A DNA stretch of 11,419 bases from the NCBI GenBank assembly GCA_937925565.1, contig CALALM010000472.1:1-11419 (forward strand), given 5' to 3'. Position 1 is the first letter of the stretch. Every line of letters begins with the position of its first letter. Both the position numbers and the translations under genes were made by a program. Positions 1-6,601 of this stretch are shown piece after piece. The notes beneath the pieces were generated by a model. The model searched no databases. It was not told the DNA's origin and saw only the letters and a list, made by a program, of their open reading frames with translations. The stretch comes from an uncultured Centipeda sp. (GTDB lineage: Bacteria; Bacillota; Negativicutes; Selenomonadales; Selenomonadaceae).

Positions 1-10
1 ATCCTCCTTA
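1..10 (-). promoter_or_regulatory. Ribosome binding site of a leftward gene outside the window
   Basis: The minus strand reads TAAGGAGGAT here, a near-perfect Shine-Dalgarno sequence. No start codon follows before the window ends, so the gene it serves must begin a few bases beyond position 1. Nothing can be said about the product except that a good Fur-box match lies upstream of it, which suggests iron-related regulation. Confidence 0.6.
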
Positions 11-48
11 TTTATCCGAACAAATATAACAGCGACGGGAAAATTCCC

Positions 49-93
49 TCATCCGTCTGCCGCCATCGTTTTCTGCATAAATTTCCTGCGCAT
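49..93 (-). CDS. Possible 14-codon upstream ORF in the leader
   Basis: A short leftward frame encodes MRRKFMQKTMAADG and ends in TGA. A purine-rich GGGGAGGAGG run at 95-104 precedes its ATG; the best-spaced SD, GGGAGG, leaves 4 bases to the start. It lies between the candidate promoter (131-160) and the ribosome site of the next gene (1-10), so it would be a leader peptide if translated. It has two Arg and two Lys in 14 residues but no run of one amino acid, so classical amino-acid attenuation is not suggested. A frame of this length can easily arise by chance; the strong SD is the only positive sign. Confidence 0.3.
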   Translation of the reverse strand: MRRKFMQKTMAADG

Positions 94-130
94 GCCTCCT
101 CCCCACAAATCCCTTTCATCTACTTTCATC

Positions 131-160
131 AGTATGTCATAGTGTGATTATGATTTTCAA
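131..160 (-). promoter_or_regulatory. Candidate promoter of the left-edge gene
   Basis: On the minus strand, TTGAAA (155-160) and CATACT (131-136) are separated by 18 bases, a fair sigma-70 pair that would start transcription near position 124. The -35 hexamer lies inside the Fur-like site at 145-159, so the repressor would block RNA polymerase. The -10 matches consensus at only 4 of 6 positions. Confidence 0.4.
145..159 (-). promoter_or_regulatory. Fur-box-like operator
   Basis: The minus strand reads TGAAAATCATAATCA, matching 12 of 14 positions of the 7-1-7 Fur consensus TGATAAT-N-ATTATCA. The 19-bp window at 146-164 matches 16 of 19 positions of the classic Fur box GATAATGATAATCATTATC. 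It overlaps the candidate -35 of the left-edge gene, a position that fits repression by iron-loaded Fur. Other Fur-family regulators (Zur, PerR) have related boxes and cannot be excluded. Confidence 0.55.
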
Positions 161-191
161 TATCTTTTGTATACAATCTCTGTAAAGCAGC

Positions 192-233
192 ACAAAAAGC
201 CCCTTCGACGAATTTACTGCGTCGAAGGGGCTT
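192..233 (-). terminator. Rho-independent terminator of htpX
   Basis: A perfect 14-bp stem (197-210 with 220-233) closes a 9-base loop. On the minus strand it is followed by a short T run (192-197). It begins 15 bases after the htpX stop codon, so htpX transcription should end here rather than read into the left-edge gene. Confidence 0.85.
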
Positions 234-247
234 CGGGTGTTATATGT

Positions 248-1117
248 TTAGCGGATGTTCATCCGCTGCGCTTGCTCACGCAGACGCGCGATGCGCTCCT
301 GTGTATCGGGATGCGTCGAGAACAGGCTCTTGAACGAGATATCACGTCCCGTCAGCGGGTTGATGATGCACATGTGCGCCGTGGCGGGCGTTGCCTCGGG
401 CAGCGGTGCGCCGTGCAACGCGTAGTACTCGATCTTCTCGAGTGCTGCGGCGAGATAGTTCGGATTGCCGCAGATCTCCGCGCCGCCCTCGTCCGCGCTG
501 TACTCGCGCGAGCGCGAGATCGCCATCTGGATGAGTGCCGCCGCAATCGGTGCAACGATCGCCGTCACGATGAGCCCGATGATTCCACCACGGTCATCGT
601 CACTCGAACGCCCGCCGCCGAAGATCGCTGCCCACTGGGCAATACTCGCCGCGTAGGAGATGACGGTTGCCATCGTCGCCGCGATGGTCGAGATGAGGAT
701 GTCACGGTGCTTGACGTGTGCGAGCTCATGTCCGAGCACGCCCGAAATCTCGTTGTAGTCGAGTACTCGCATGAGTCCCGTTGTCACAGCAACCGCCGCG
801 TTCGACGGATTGCGTCCCGTTGCGAATGCGTTCGGTGCATCCTCGTTGATGATGTAGACGCGCGGCATGGGGAGTCCCGCACGCCCCGCGAGTTTTTCGA
901 CGAGTCCGTAGAGCTCCGGCGCACTCGAACGATCGATCTCCTGCGCGTTATACATGCTGAGCACCATGCGGTCGGAGAACCAATACGAGAAGAAGTTCAT
1001 CCCGAGTGCGATGATCAGCATGACAGTCATGCCTGTATGTCCTGCAAAAATTCCGCCAAGAGCAACCATGAGTGCCATCAGGAGCGCCATCAGCATCGTA
1101 GTCTTGAGTGAGTTCAT
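248..1117 (-). CDS. htpX: Membrane zinc metalloprotease HtpX (M48B)
   Basis: HtpX is an inner-membrane protease that cuts misfolded membrane proteins in envelope quality control. The zinc site is present: HELAH (residues 132-136, counting from the upstream ATG at 1123) and the downstream EYSAD motif (E207 as third ligand, D211), matching the M48 HExxH...ExxxD pattern. Two hydrophobic segments near the N-terminus (about 10-28 and 32-50) and two after the active site (about 142-168 and 181-202) give the usual four-helix topology, and the length (289 aa) is normal. Two in-frame ATGs exist, at 1123 and 1117. The SD (AAGGAGG, 1127-1133) sits 3 bases from the first and 9 from the second, so the second is preferred. 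The gene appears monocistronic, with its own terminator. No CIRCE or CtsR-type heat-shock operator was seen upstream. Confidence 0.95.
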   Translation of the reverse strand: MNSLKTTMLMALLMALMVALGGIFAGHTGMTVMLIIALGMNFFSYWFSDRMVLSMYNAQEIDRSSAPELYGLVEKLAGRAGLPMPRVYIINEDAPNAFATGRNPSNAAVAVTTGLMRVLDYNEISGVLGHELAHVKHRDILISTIAATMATVISYAASIAQWAAIFGGGRSSDDDRGGIIGLIVTAIVAPIAAALIQMAISRSREYSADEGGAEICGNPNYLAAALEKIEYYALHGAPLPEATPATAHMCIINPLTGRDISFKSLFSTHPDTQERIARLREQAQRMNIR

Positions 1118-1148
1118 AGGCATTTGCCTCCTTATTTCGACTGAAGCT

Positions 1149-1178
1149 TTGTCCTTTTGACTATATCATAGTGGACAA
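1149..1178. promoter_or_regulatory. Compound inverted repeat upstream of htpX
   Basis: TTGTCC (1149-1154) pairs with GGACAA (1173-1178), and inside it ACTAT (1160-1164) pairs with ATAGT (1168-1172) around a 3-base loop. On the minus strand the inner arm includes the only -10-like sequences before htpX (TATGAT 1165-1170, TATAGT 1160-1165). No good -35 was found at standard spacing. This could be an operator, a leader hairpin, or chance in AT-rich DNA. Confidence 0.3.
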
Positions 1179-1226
1179 TTATGGAAATAGGCTGAAACCC
1201 TTGCATTGATTGCAATGCGCAAAATA

Positions 1227-1397
1227 TGATGCGAGCCCCACGCGAACACCTCGGTGCGCAAGTGATCGTGTGCTTATCTGCCTAAATACCTGCGGACTTC
1301 TTAAACGCGCTTCGCTTGAACGAAAGAAATCCGCAGGGGGCAGAACGCACACTTTACTCACTTGCTTCACTAGGGTTCGCTTAGGAGCTTCACATCA
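1227..1397. repeat. 171-bp imperfect palindrome between serA and htpX
   Basis: The two halves are imperfect reverse complements over almost their whole length. Outer ends TGATG (1227-1231) and CATCA (1393-1397) pair, then GCGAAC (1242-1247) with GTTCGC (1375-1380), GCAAGTGA (1257-1264) with TCACTTGC (1358-1365), GTGTGC with GCACAC, and an inner 14-bp block (1289-1302 with 1324-1337) with one mismatch. The apical loop is about 21 bases. By eye, roughly three quarters of aligned positions pair. It has no transposase, no convincing ORF and no clear target-site duplication. A MITE-like or other palindromic dispersed repeat is the likeliest reading. Transcribed, it would fold into one long hairpin and could end serA transcription. 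The intergenic gap (1118-1406) otherwise holds only the htpX leader. Confidence 0.7.
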
Positions 1398-1406
1398 CTG
1401 AAAAAA

Positions 1407-2990
1407 CTATATCGTCTCAAAGTTGACAAACTTTGCATCGAAGATGCCGTCGACCGCAAGCACACGTGCAAGCGTATCATTTGGAATGTCATGGTCAATT
1501 GTGAGTGCCATGATGCTCATCCCCTCGCGCTTGGACTTGCCCACCTGCATGGACGAGATATTGATGCCTGCCTCGCCCATGATGGAGCCGACCGTGCCGA
1601 TGACGCCGGGGCGGTTGATGTGCGGGCAGATGAGGAGACGTGCGTGCGGGTCAATATCCACACGGAATCCGTTGATCCGCACAATGCGCCCCTCCGTACC
1701 GAAGAGTGTGCCCTGCACCTCTGCCGTGCCTGCTTCTGCCGTACCCGCCGCCGTCGTAACGCGCACGGTGATGAGCGTCGAATAGTGCGAGGTTTCCTTT
1801 TCCTTGATCTCCGTCACCTTGATGCCGCGCGACTTCGCAACACTTGGGGCGTTGACATAGTTGATCTCGCTCTCGAGGATGGGATTGAGCATTCCCTTGA
1901 GGAGTGCCGTCGTGAGAAAACTCGTGTTGACCTCAGTAATCTCGCCGTTGTAGATGACCTCCACATGGGAGATGGGACCTTCGGCGAGCGAGCAAACGGT
2001 GCAGCCAAGCTGCTCCGCAAGGGTGATGTAGGGACGAATGACGCGCATGACTTCCTTCGAGACCGGTGCCATGTTGACTGCCGCCGTCACGGGCTCGCCG
2101 CGCAATGCCGCGCGAATGCCCTCCGCTACGTCGACGGACACGCCGATCTGCGCCTCCACCGTGGACGCGCCGAGATGCGGCGTGAGCACAATACCCGGAA
2201 CGCCGCGCAGCGGATGATCCTCCGCGAGCGGCTCGCTCTCGAACACGTCGATTGCCGCCCCCGCGACGATCCCCTCCTTGACCGCCGCCGCGAGATCTCT
2301 TTCGTTAATAATGCCGCCGCGCGCACAGTTGACGAGGCGCACTCCCTTCTTCATGCGGCGCAGCTCCGGCATTGAGATCATACCGCGCGTCTCCTTCGTC
2401 AGGGGCATATGTACCGTGATAAAGTCCGCCGCTGCAAAGATGTCGTCGAGCGTTCCGATGGTCACGCCGAGTGCTTTCGCACGCTCCTCGTTGATGTACG
2501 GGTCGTACGCAATGATATTCATATCAAAGGCGAGTGCACGCTTTGCGACCCCGCTGCCGATGCGCCCCATACCGATGACACCGAGTGTCTTGCCGCGCAG
2601 CTCCACGCCGACGTATGCCTTGCGGTTCCACTCTCCTGCGTGCATGGTCGCATCGGCCGCAGGAATATTGCGTGCCAGCGAGAGCATCATCGCCATCGTA
2701 TGCTCCGTCGCGGCAATCGTGTTGCCGCCCGGCGAGTTGATGACAATGATGCCGCGCTCCGTCGCAGCCTTCACATCGATGTTGTCCACACCGACACCTG
2801 CGCGTCCGATAATCTTAAGTTTATCGGCGCGCGCCAGTACGTCCGCCGACACCTTCGAGGCCGAACGCACCATGAGCGCAATGATCTCCAGAAGTTCCTC
2901 GTGCGCAATCTTATCGCGCACATCGACCTCATAGTCTGTGAGCAGCGCAATCCCATTGGGTGAAATCCCATCCGCAGCCAAAATCTTCAT
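1407..2990 (-). CDS. serA: D-3-phosphoglycerate dehydrogenase SerA
   Basis: SerA oxidises 3-phosphoglycerate to 3-phosphohydroxypyruvate with NAD+, the first step of serine synthesis. The start at 2990 is chosen because GGAGGG (2998-3003) sits 7 bases upstream and the protein then begins MKILAADGIS, typical of the family; an upstream in-frame ATG at 3041 lies at the predicted transcription start. The 527-aa product has the long three-domain form: catalytic and NAD-binding regions with GMGRIG (residues 140-145), Arg224 (CARGG), Glu253 (ESEP) and His272 (PHLGAST); an intervening ASB-like domain (about 305-440); and a C-terminal ACT domain (about 455-527), which in this family often gives serine feedback control. 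A short tandem repeat AGTAE-AGTAE lies at about 415-424. The last codons carry a 7-bp hairpin (1418-1435), followed after the stop by a T6 run, a poor terminator. Confidence 0.96.
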   Translation of the reverse strand: MKILAADGISPNGIALLTDYEVDVRDKIAHEELLEIIALMVRSASKVSADVLARADKLKIIGRAGVGVDNIDVKAATERGIIVINSPGGNTIAATEHTMAMMLSLARNIPAADATMHAGEWNRKAYVGVELRGKTLGVIGMGRIGSGVAKRALAFDMNIIAYDPYINEERAKALGVTIGTLDDIFAAADFITVHMPLTKETRGMISMPELRRMKKGVRLVNCARGGIINERDLAAAVKEGIVAGAAIDVFESEPLAEDHPLRGVPGIVLTPHLGASTVEAQIGVSVDVAEGIRAALRGEPVTAAVNMAPVSKEVMRVIRPYITLAEQLGCTVCSLAEGPISHVEVIYNGEITEVNTSFLTTALLKGMLNPILESEINYVNAPSVAKSRGIKVTEIKEKETSHYSTLITVRVTTAAGTAEAGTAEVQGTLFGTEGRIVRINGFRVDIDPHARLLICPHINRPGVIGTVGSIMGEAGINISSMQVGKSKREGMSIMALTIDHDIPNDTLARVLAVDGIFDAKFVNFETI

Positions 2991-3005
2991 CCGCCAGCCC
3001 TCCAG

Positions 3006-3022
3006 TGCGGCATAATGCCGCA
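3006..3022 (-). promoter_or_regulatory. Compact hairpin in the serA leader
   Basis: TGCGGCA and TGCCGCA form a 7-bp GC-rich stem with a 3-base loop. It lies between the predicted transcription start (about 3043) and the serA ribosome site (2998-3003), ending only 2 bases before the SD. It may stabilise the 5' end or affect ribosome access. The leader is about 53 bases, too short for a T-box or a known riboswitch. Confidence 0.5.
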
Positions 3023-3049
3023 GTCTATATACACAATACAATACGTTTC

Positions 3050-3079
3050 ATTATAGACAAAAGGGGCGAGGTGTGTCAA
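3050..3079 (-). promoter_or_regulatory. Consensus sigma-70 promoter of serA
   Basis: On the minus strand the -35 is TTGACA (3074-3079) and the -10 is TATAAT (3050-3055), both exact consensus hexamers, with an 18-base spacer. Transcription should begin near 3043. Such a strong promoter suggests high basal expression of serine synthesis. Confidence 0.85.
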
Positions 3080-3132
3080 ATACTTAAGAAGCCGCCGATA
3101 AATTCACACATATTCATATTTTTACGCTTCGG

Positions 3133-3162
3133 TTGACAATCTTCTTCCATGGGCGATATACT
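3133..3162 (+). promoter_or_regulatory. Promoter of the ABC importer operon
   Basis: TTGACA (3133-3138) and TATACT (3157-3162) are separated by 18 bases, predicting a start near 3169 and a 63-base leader before the first permease. It is divergent from the serA promoter, with about 54 bases between the two -35 elements. No other gene-like content was seen in the 3003-3231 intergenic stretch. Confidence 0.75.
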
Positions 3163-3176
3163 AAAAATCATTGTCT
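3157..3176 (+). promoter_or_regulatory. Weak Fur-box-like site at the importer start point
   Basis: Bases 3157-3175 match 14 of 19 positions of the classic Fur box, and 3162-3176 (TAAAAAT-C-ATTGTCT) match 10 of 14 positions of the 7-1-7 form. The right half is the stronger one. The site covers the -10 and the predicted +1, a repressor position. The match is weaker than at 145-159 and the region is AT-rich, so chance is a real alternative. Confidence 0.3.
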
Positions 3177-3231
3177 GACAGATACATGAAAAAAGAACTC
3201 ACTTCAAAACATACAATATAATGGAGTACCT

Positions 3232-4164
3232 ATGACATACAAGACGCTTCTCGGTCGCTGTCTGCAATTCATCCCTGTATTTTTCGGCATCACACTTCTC
3301 TCCTTCGGTCTCATCTACATCGCTCCCGGCGATCCCGTCGGCATCCGTCTCTCAGCGGGCGGTGTCGCCGCCGATCCGCAGCTCGTGGAGCGGATGCGTT
3401 CGGAAATGGGGCTCGATCAGCCCTTTCTCGTGCAGTACGGACGCTGGCTCGTGCATTTCCTCCAAGGCGATATGGGCACATCCTACATCACCGATCTTCC
3501 TGTTGCTGCGACGTTTTGGAAGGCACTCCCCTACACGCTCCGTATGGCAGGTACGGCGATGGGGCTCACCCTCCTCATCTCCCTGCCACTCGGCATCGCC
3601 ATCGCCGCATGCCGCAACGGCCGCGTGGACTATGTCATTCGCTTTCTGACCTTCATCGGCAACGCAACGCCCGGCTTTATCATCGGGATTGTCCTTATGT
3701 TTATCTTTTCCTATCGGCTCGGCTGGATTCCGGTCCTTGCGACCACGAAACCGATCGGCATGGTACTGCCCGCGCTCTCGCTCGCGCTCGTCATGTCCTC
3801 GCGCTACATTCGCCAGATTCGCGCGGCGGCCCTCGACGAGCTGGCAAAGGACTACGTGATCGGGCTTCGTGCACGCGGCATTCCGGAGCGCGTGATCCTA
3901 TTCCGCAACGTCCTCAAGAACATCATGGTCATTGTCATCACGCTCACGGGCATTTCCATCGGCTCGCTGCTCGGCGGAACAGTCATTATTGAGACGATCT
4001 TTAACTGGCCGGGCATCGGCAGTCTCATCATGACGGCGATCACGAGCCGTGACTATCCCGTCATTCAGGCGGTGGTGGTCTGGATGGCACTGGCATTTTT
4101 CCTTGTGAACCTGCTCGCCGACCTCTCGTATCGTTATTTCAATCCGAGAATCAAGGATCTCTAA
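3232..4164 (+). CDS. ABC transporter permease, NikB/DppB/OppB family
   Basis: This is the first of two inner-membrane permease subunits of a nickel/oligopeptide-type importer. The 310-aa protein has the family pattern: an N-terminal helix (about 12-31) followed by IYIAPGDPV, a periplasmic region with GLDQPFLVQYGRWL, and about five further helices (near 105-125, 140-160, 175-190, 232-252, 277-298). The EAA-type cytoplasmic loop that contacts the ATPase is AALDELAKDYVIGLRARG (about 199-216). The start is supported by GGAG (3223-3226) 5 bases before the ATG and a promoter 63 bases upstream of it. The stop codon directly abuts the ATG of the next permease, so the two are translationally coupled. 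NikB, DppB and GsiC are so alike that substrate cannot be read from this subunit. Confidence 0.92.
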   Translation: MTYKTLLGRCLQFIPVFFGITLLSFGLIYIAPGDPVGIRLSAGGVAADPQLVERMRSEMGLDQPFLVQYGRWLVHFLQGDMGTSYITDLPVAATFWKALPYTLRMAGTAMGLTLLISLPLGIAIAACRNGRVDYVIRFLTFIGNATPGFIIGIVLMFIFSYRLGWIPVLATTKPIGMVLPALSLALVMSSRYIRQIRAAALDELAKDYVIGLRARGIPERVILFRNVLKNIMVIVITLTGISIGSLLGGTVIIETIFNWPGIGSLIMTAITSRDYPVIQAVVVWMALAFFLVNLLADLSYRYFNPRIKDL

Positions 4165-4998
4165 ATGATGAACTTCTTTCTGCATACACCGCTGCTCTTT
4201 CGATTGCTCACGCTTTTGGCAGCATTCATTCTCATCGCAAGTCTCTTCTCCGCGCAGCTTGCGCCCTACGATCCATATGCGACCGATCCGCAGCTGATTC
4301 TAAAAGCACCGTCTGCAGAGCATCTCCTCGGCACGGACAACTACGGCAGAGATATTCTCTCGCGCATTCTCGCGGGCGGGAAAACTTCAATTTTCGCCGC
4401 CCTCTTCATCATTCTCATCGCCGGCTCGCTGGGAAGTCTCATCGGGCTGCTCTCGGGCTACTATCGCGGACGCATGGACGCAGTGCTTATGCGCATCACC
4501 GATGTATTTCAGGCATTTCCCGATATCGTGCTTGCAATCGCAGTGGCGGGCGTTCTCGGCGGCGGTCTTGTCAATGCCATGCTTGCACTCATCGTTACGA
4601 CGTGGACGCAGTACGCACGCATTGCGCGCAGTGCTGCCGTCGCGGTAAAGGAGGAGACCTACATACAGGCGGCACGCCTCTCGGGCTGTACAGACGCGCG
4701 CATCCTCTTCGGGCACATCCTGCCAAACATCGCAGGACCGCTCATCGTCACCGCCGTTCTCCACGTCAGCACGATGATGATGGGCCTCGCGGGGCTGTCC
4801 TACCTCGGCATCGGCGTTCAGATCCCCGCCGCCGAGTGGGGCGCAATGATCAGCGAGGGGCAGAAGTATCTGCAGCAGGCACCGTGGGCGGCACTCGCGC
4901 CGAGCGCGGTGATGGTCACCGTCATGATGGTGTTCAATATGTTTGGCGATCAGCTGCGGGATCTGCTCGATCCCAAGATGCGGGAAAAACGCGTATAG
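4165..4998 (+). CDS. ABC transporter permease, NikC/DppC/OppC family
   Basis: This is the second permease subunit and should form a heterodimer with the preceding protein. At 277 aa it is normal length. It begins with one helix (about 12-31), then the family motif HLLGTDNYGRDILSR (53-67), and a core of about five helices. The EAA loop is AVAVKEETYIQAARLSGCTD (about 158-177), and the C-terminus ends in NMFGDQLRDLLDPK, typical of DppC-like permeases. Two adjacent ATGs (4165, 4168) are possible starts; AAGGAT (4153-4158) inside the previous gene gives spacings of 6 and 9 bases. Its stop codon lies in a perfect hairpin (4987-5010), which may separate permease expression from that of the binding protein. 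Confidence 0.92.
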   Translation: MMNFFLHTPLLFRLLTLLAAFILIASLFSAQLAPYDPYATDPQLILKAPSAEHLLGTDNYGRDILSRILAGGKTSIFAALFIILIAGSLGSLIGLLSGYYRGRMDAVLMRITDVFQAFPDIVLAIAVAGVLGGGLVNAMLALIVTTWTQYARIARSAAVAVKEETYIQAARLSGCTDARILFGHILPNIAGPLIVTAVLHVSTMMMGLAGLSYLGIGVQIPAAEWGAMISEGQKYLQQAPWAALAPSAVMVTVMMVFNMFGDQLRDLLDPKMREKRV

Positions 4999-5010
4999 GA
5001 ATACGCGTTT
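4987..5010 (+). promoter_or_regulatory. Intercistronic hairpin between permease and binding protein
   Basis: AAACGCGTAT (4987-4996) and ATACGCGTTT (5001-5010) form a perfect 10-bp stem with an AGGA loop; the permease stop codon is in the stem and loop. No T run follows directly, so it is not a standard terminator. A second palindrome, TTTCTATAGAAA, overlaps its end at 5008-5019. Hairpins in this position often shield mRNA ends and allow more binding protein than permease; that role here is inference. Confidence 0.5.
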
Positions 5011-5046
5011 CTATAGAAAATTTATTCTTTTATTTAAGGAGGACCC

Positions 5047-6570
5047 ATGAACAAAACACTGAAATGTCTCTGTGCCGCACTGCTGCTCGCCGTTCCGCTC
5101 ACGATGAGCGGCTGCGGCGGCTCGGATCAGGCGGCAGACAGCAAGAAAATCGTGCGCGTCGGCGGCACAGTCGCTGTTACGAGTACGATGGATCCCGCGA
5201 AGGAGTGGATGGGCTGGTACGCCGTTCGCTATGGCGTGGGCGAAACACTCTTCCGCCTCGACGATGAGATGGCACCGCAGCCGTGGCTCGCCGAAAAGGC
5301 GGAGAATGTCGAGCCGACCGTCTGGCGCATCACACTAAAGGATAATGTCACGTTCTCGAACGGGGAGAAGATGACGGCGGATAAGGTCATCGCCTCGCTC
5401 AAACGCACGGCGGAGACGAATGACCGCGCCGCATGGTTGAAGGATGCAGAGTACACGGCAGAGGGAAATGTCCTCACGATCCGTACGAAAGCGCCGTATG
5501 CGACCCTCGTTAACGATCTGTGCGACCCATACGCTGTCATCGTCGACGTTGCGGGCACAAAGGACTTTGACAATGCCCCCGTATGCACAGGTCCGTTTGT
5601 CATGAGCAGCTTTGAAGCAGACAAGCACGCTGTTATGACGAAGAACACGAAGTATTGGGGCGGCGACGTGAAAGTCGACGAGGTCGAGTACACGAAGATT
5701 GCAGACTTCAACACGCTTGCAATGGCACTGCAGGGTGATGAGATCGATGTAGCACTGGATCTCAGCCCCGAGACGGCAGAGACGGTTGCAGCGAATGACA
5801 AGTTTACGGTGGTCAAAACACCGCAGACGCGTACCTATCAGCTCTACATGAACCTCGATAAGCTCACCGATCCCGCAGTTCGTCAGGCGATCATGTACGG
5901 CGTGGACAAAAAGACCATCGGCGACCAGTACCTGAAGGGCGCAATGACCGCATCGAACAGTGCGTTCCTCGCCTCCACGCCCTATGGCGATCCCGCACTC
6001 AAGGCACGCTCCTACGATCCCGAGAAGGCAAAGCAGGTGCTTGCGGCAGCAGGCTATACGGATACAGACGGTGACGGCATCGTTGAGAAAGACGGCAAGC
6101 CGCTGACCGTCGAGATGGGTGTCTACAAGCGGCTCTTCAACGAGAACATCACAACGGAGATGCAGGCACAGCTCAAGAAAATCGGCATCAACGTCAATAT
6201 CGTCTCACATGAAAAGTCAACGTATCTCAAGCCCGGCGAGTTTGAGCTCTCCCTCTACTCCGTCATCACGATGCCGACGGGCGACCCGTACGCATTCCTG
6301 CGCGACAGCCTCAGTGCAAAGGGCGTATCGAATTTCGGGCATTATGACAATCCCGTCGTGGAGCAGCTGCTGTCCGACCTGCCGAATACATTTGACCCGA
6401 CAAAGCGCATCGCACTCGTCAACCACATTCAGCAGCAGGTGATCGACGATGCGGCGATGGACTTCATCGGCTTCAACAACATGCAGGTCGGCATCTCGAA
6501 AAAGGTCACGGGGTTCCTCTCCACGCCGAGCGATTACTACCATGTAACAAAGGATCTGGATAAAAAGTGA
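5047..6570 (+). CDS. Substrate-binding lipoprotein, SBP family 5
   Basis: This is the extracytoplasmic binding protein of the importer. It has a lipoprotein signal: a hydrophobic stretch (about 8-20) ending in MSGC, with Cys23 as the lipidated residue (Met at -3 is less usual than Leu). The mature part shows family 5 features: VGETLFRLDDEMAPQPWLAE, WRITLKDNVTFSNGEKMTADKV, a TGPF turn (181-184), and DTDGDGIVEKDGKPL (339-353), an acidic loop common in this family. The length (507 aa) is usual for NikA/DppA/OppA-type proteins. The ribosome site AAGGAGG (5036-5042) is the strongest in the operon, fitting higher expression. It sits between the permeases and the ATPase. NikA-like nickel, metal-chelate and peptide binders all share this fold, and I see no residue pattern that settles the ligand. 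Confidence 0.92.
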   Translation: MNKTLKCLCAALLLAVPLTMSGCGGSDQAADSKKIVRVGGTVAVTSTMDPAKEWMGWYAVRYGVGETLFRLDDEMAPQPWLAEKAENVEPTVWRITLKDNVTFSNGEKMTADKVIASLKRTAETNDRAAWLKDAEYTAEGNVLTIRTKAPYATLVNDLCDPYAVIVDVAGTKDFDNAPVCTGPFVMSSFEADKHAVMTKNTKYWGGDVKVDEVEYTKIADFNTLAMALQGDEIDVALDLSPETAETVAANDKFTVVKTPQTRTYQLYMNLDKLTDPAVRQAIMYGVDKKTIGDQYLKGAMTASNSAFLASTPYGDPALKARSYDPEKAKQVLAAAGYTDTDGDGIVEKDGKPLTVEMGVYKRLFNENITTEMQAQLKKIGINVNIVSHEKSTYLKPGEFELSLYSVITMPTGDPYAFLRDSLSAKGVSNFGHYDNPVVEQLLSDLPNTFDPTKRIALVNHIQQQVIDDAAMDFIGFNNMQVGISKKVTGFLSTPSDYYHVTKDLDKK

Positions 6571-6601
6571 GCGCACACAAAGCGCACAGCGGAGCAGTGT
6601 C

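Noticed and set aside
167..1111. 314-codon rightward open frame opposite htpX
   Set aside because: It is antisense to a complete htpX with all catalytic motifs. The translation is rich in Arg, His, Asp and Cys with no domain-like pattern, as expected for a shadow frame in GC-rich DNA.
1179..1401. Two 63-codon frames on opposite strands in the serA-htpX gap
   Set aside because: Both lie in the 171-bp palindrome and mirror each other because the DNA is an inverted repeat; neither has a good ribosome site.
1491..2375. 294-codon rightward open frame opposite serA
   Set aside because: Antisense shadow of serA with Arg/His/Asp-rich composition and no motif.
2991..3043. T-box or serine-responsive riboswitch upstream of serA
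   Set aside because: The leader predicted from the consensus promoter is only about 53 bases and lacks any T-box or specifier-loop structure.
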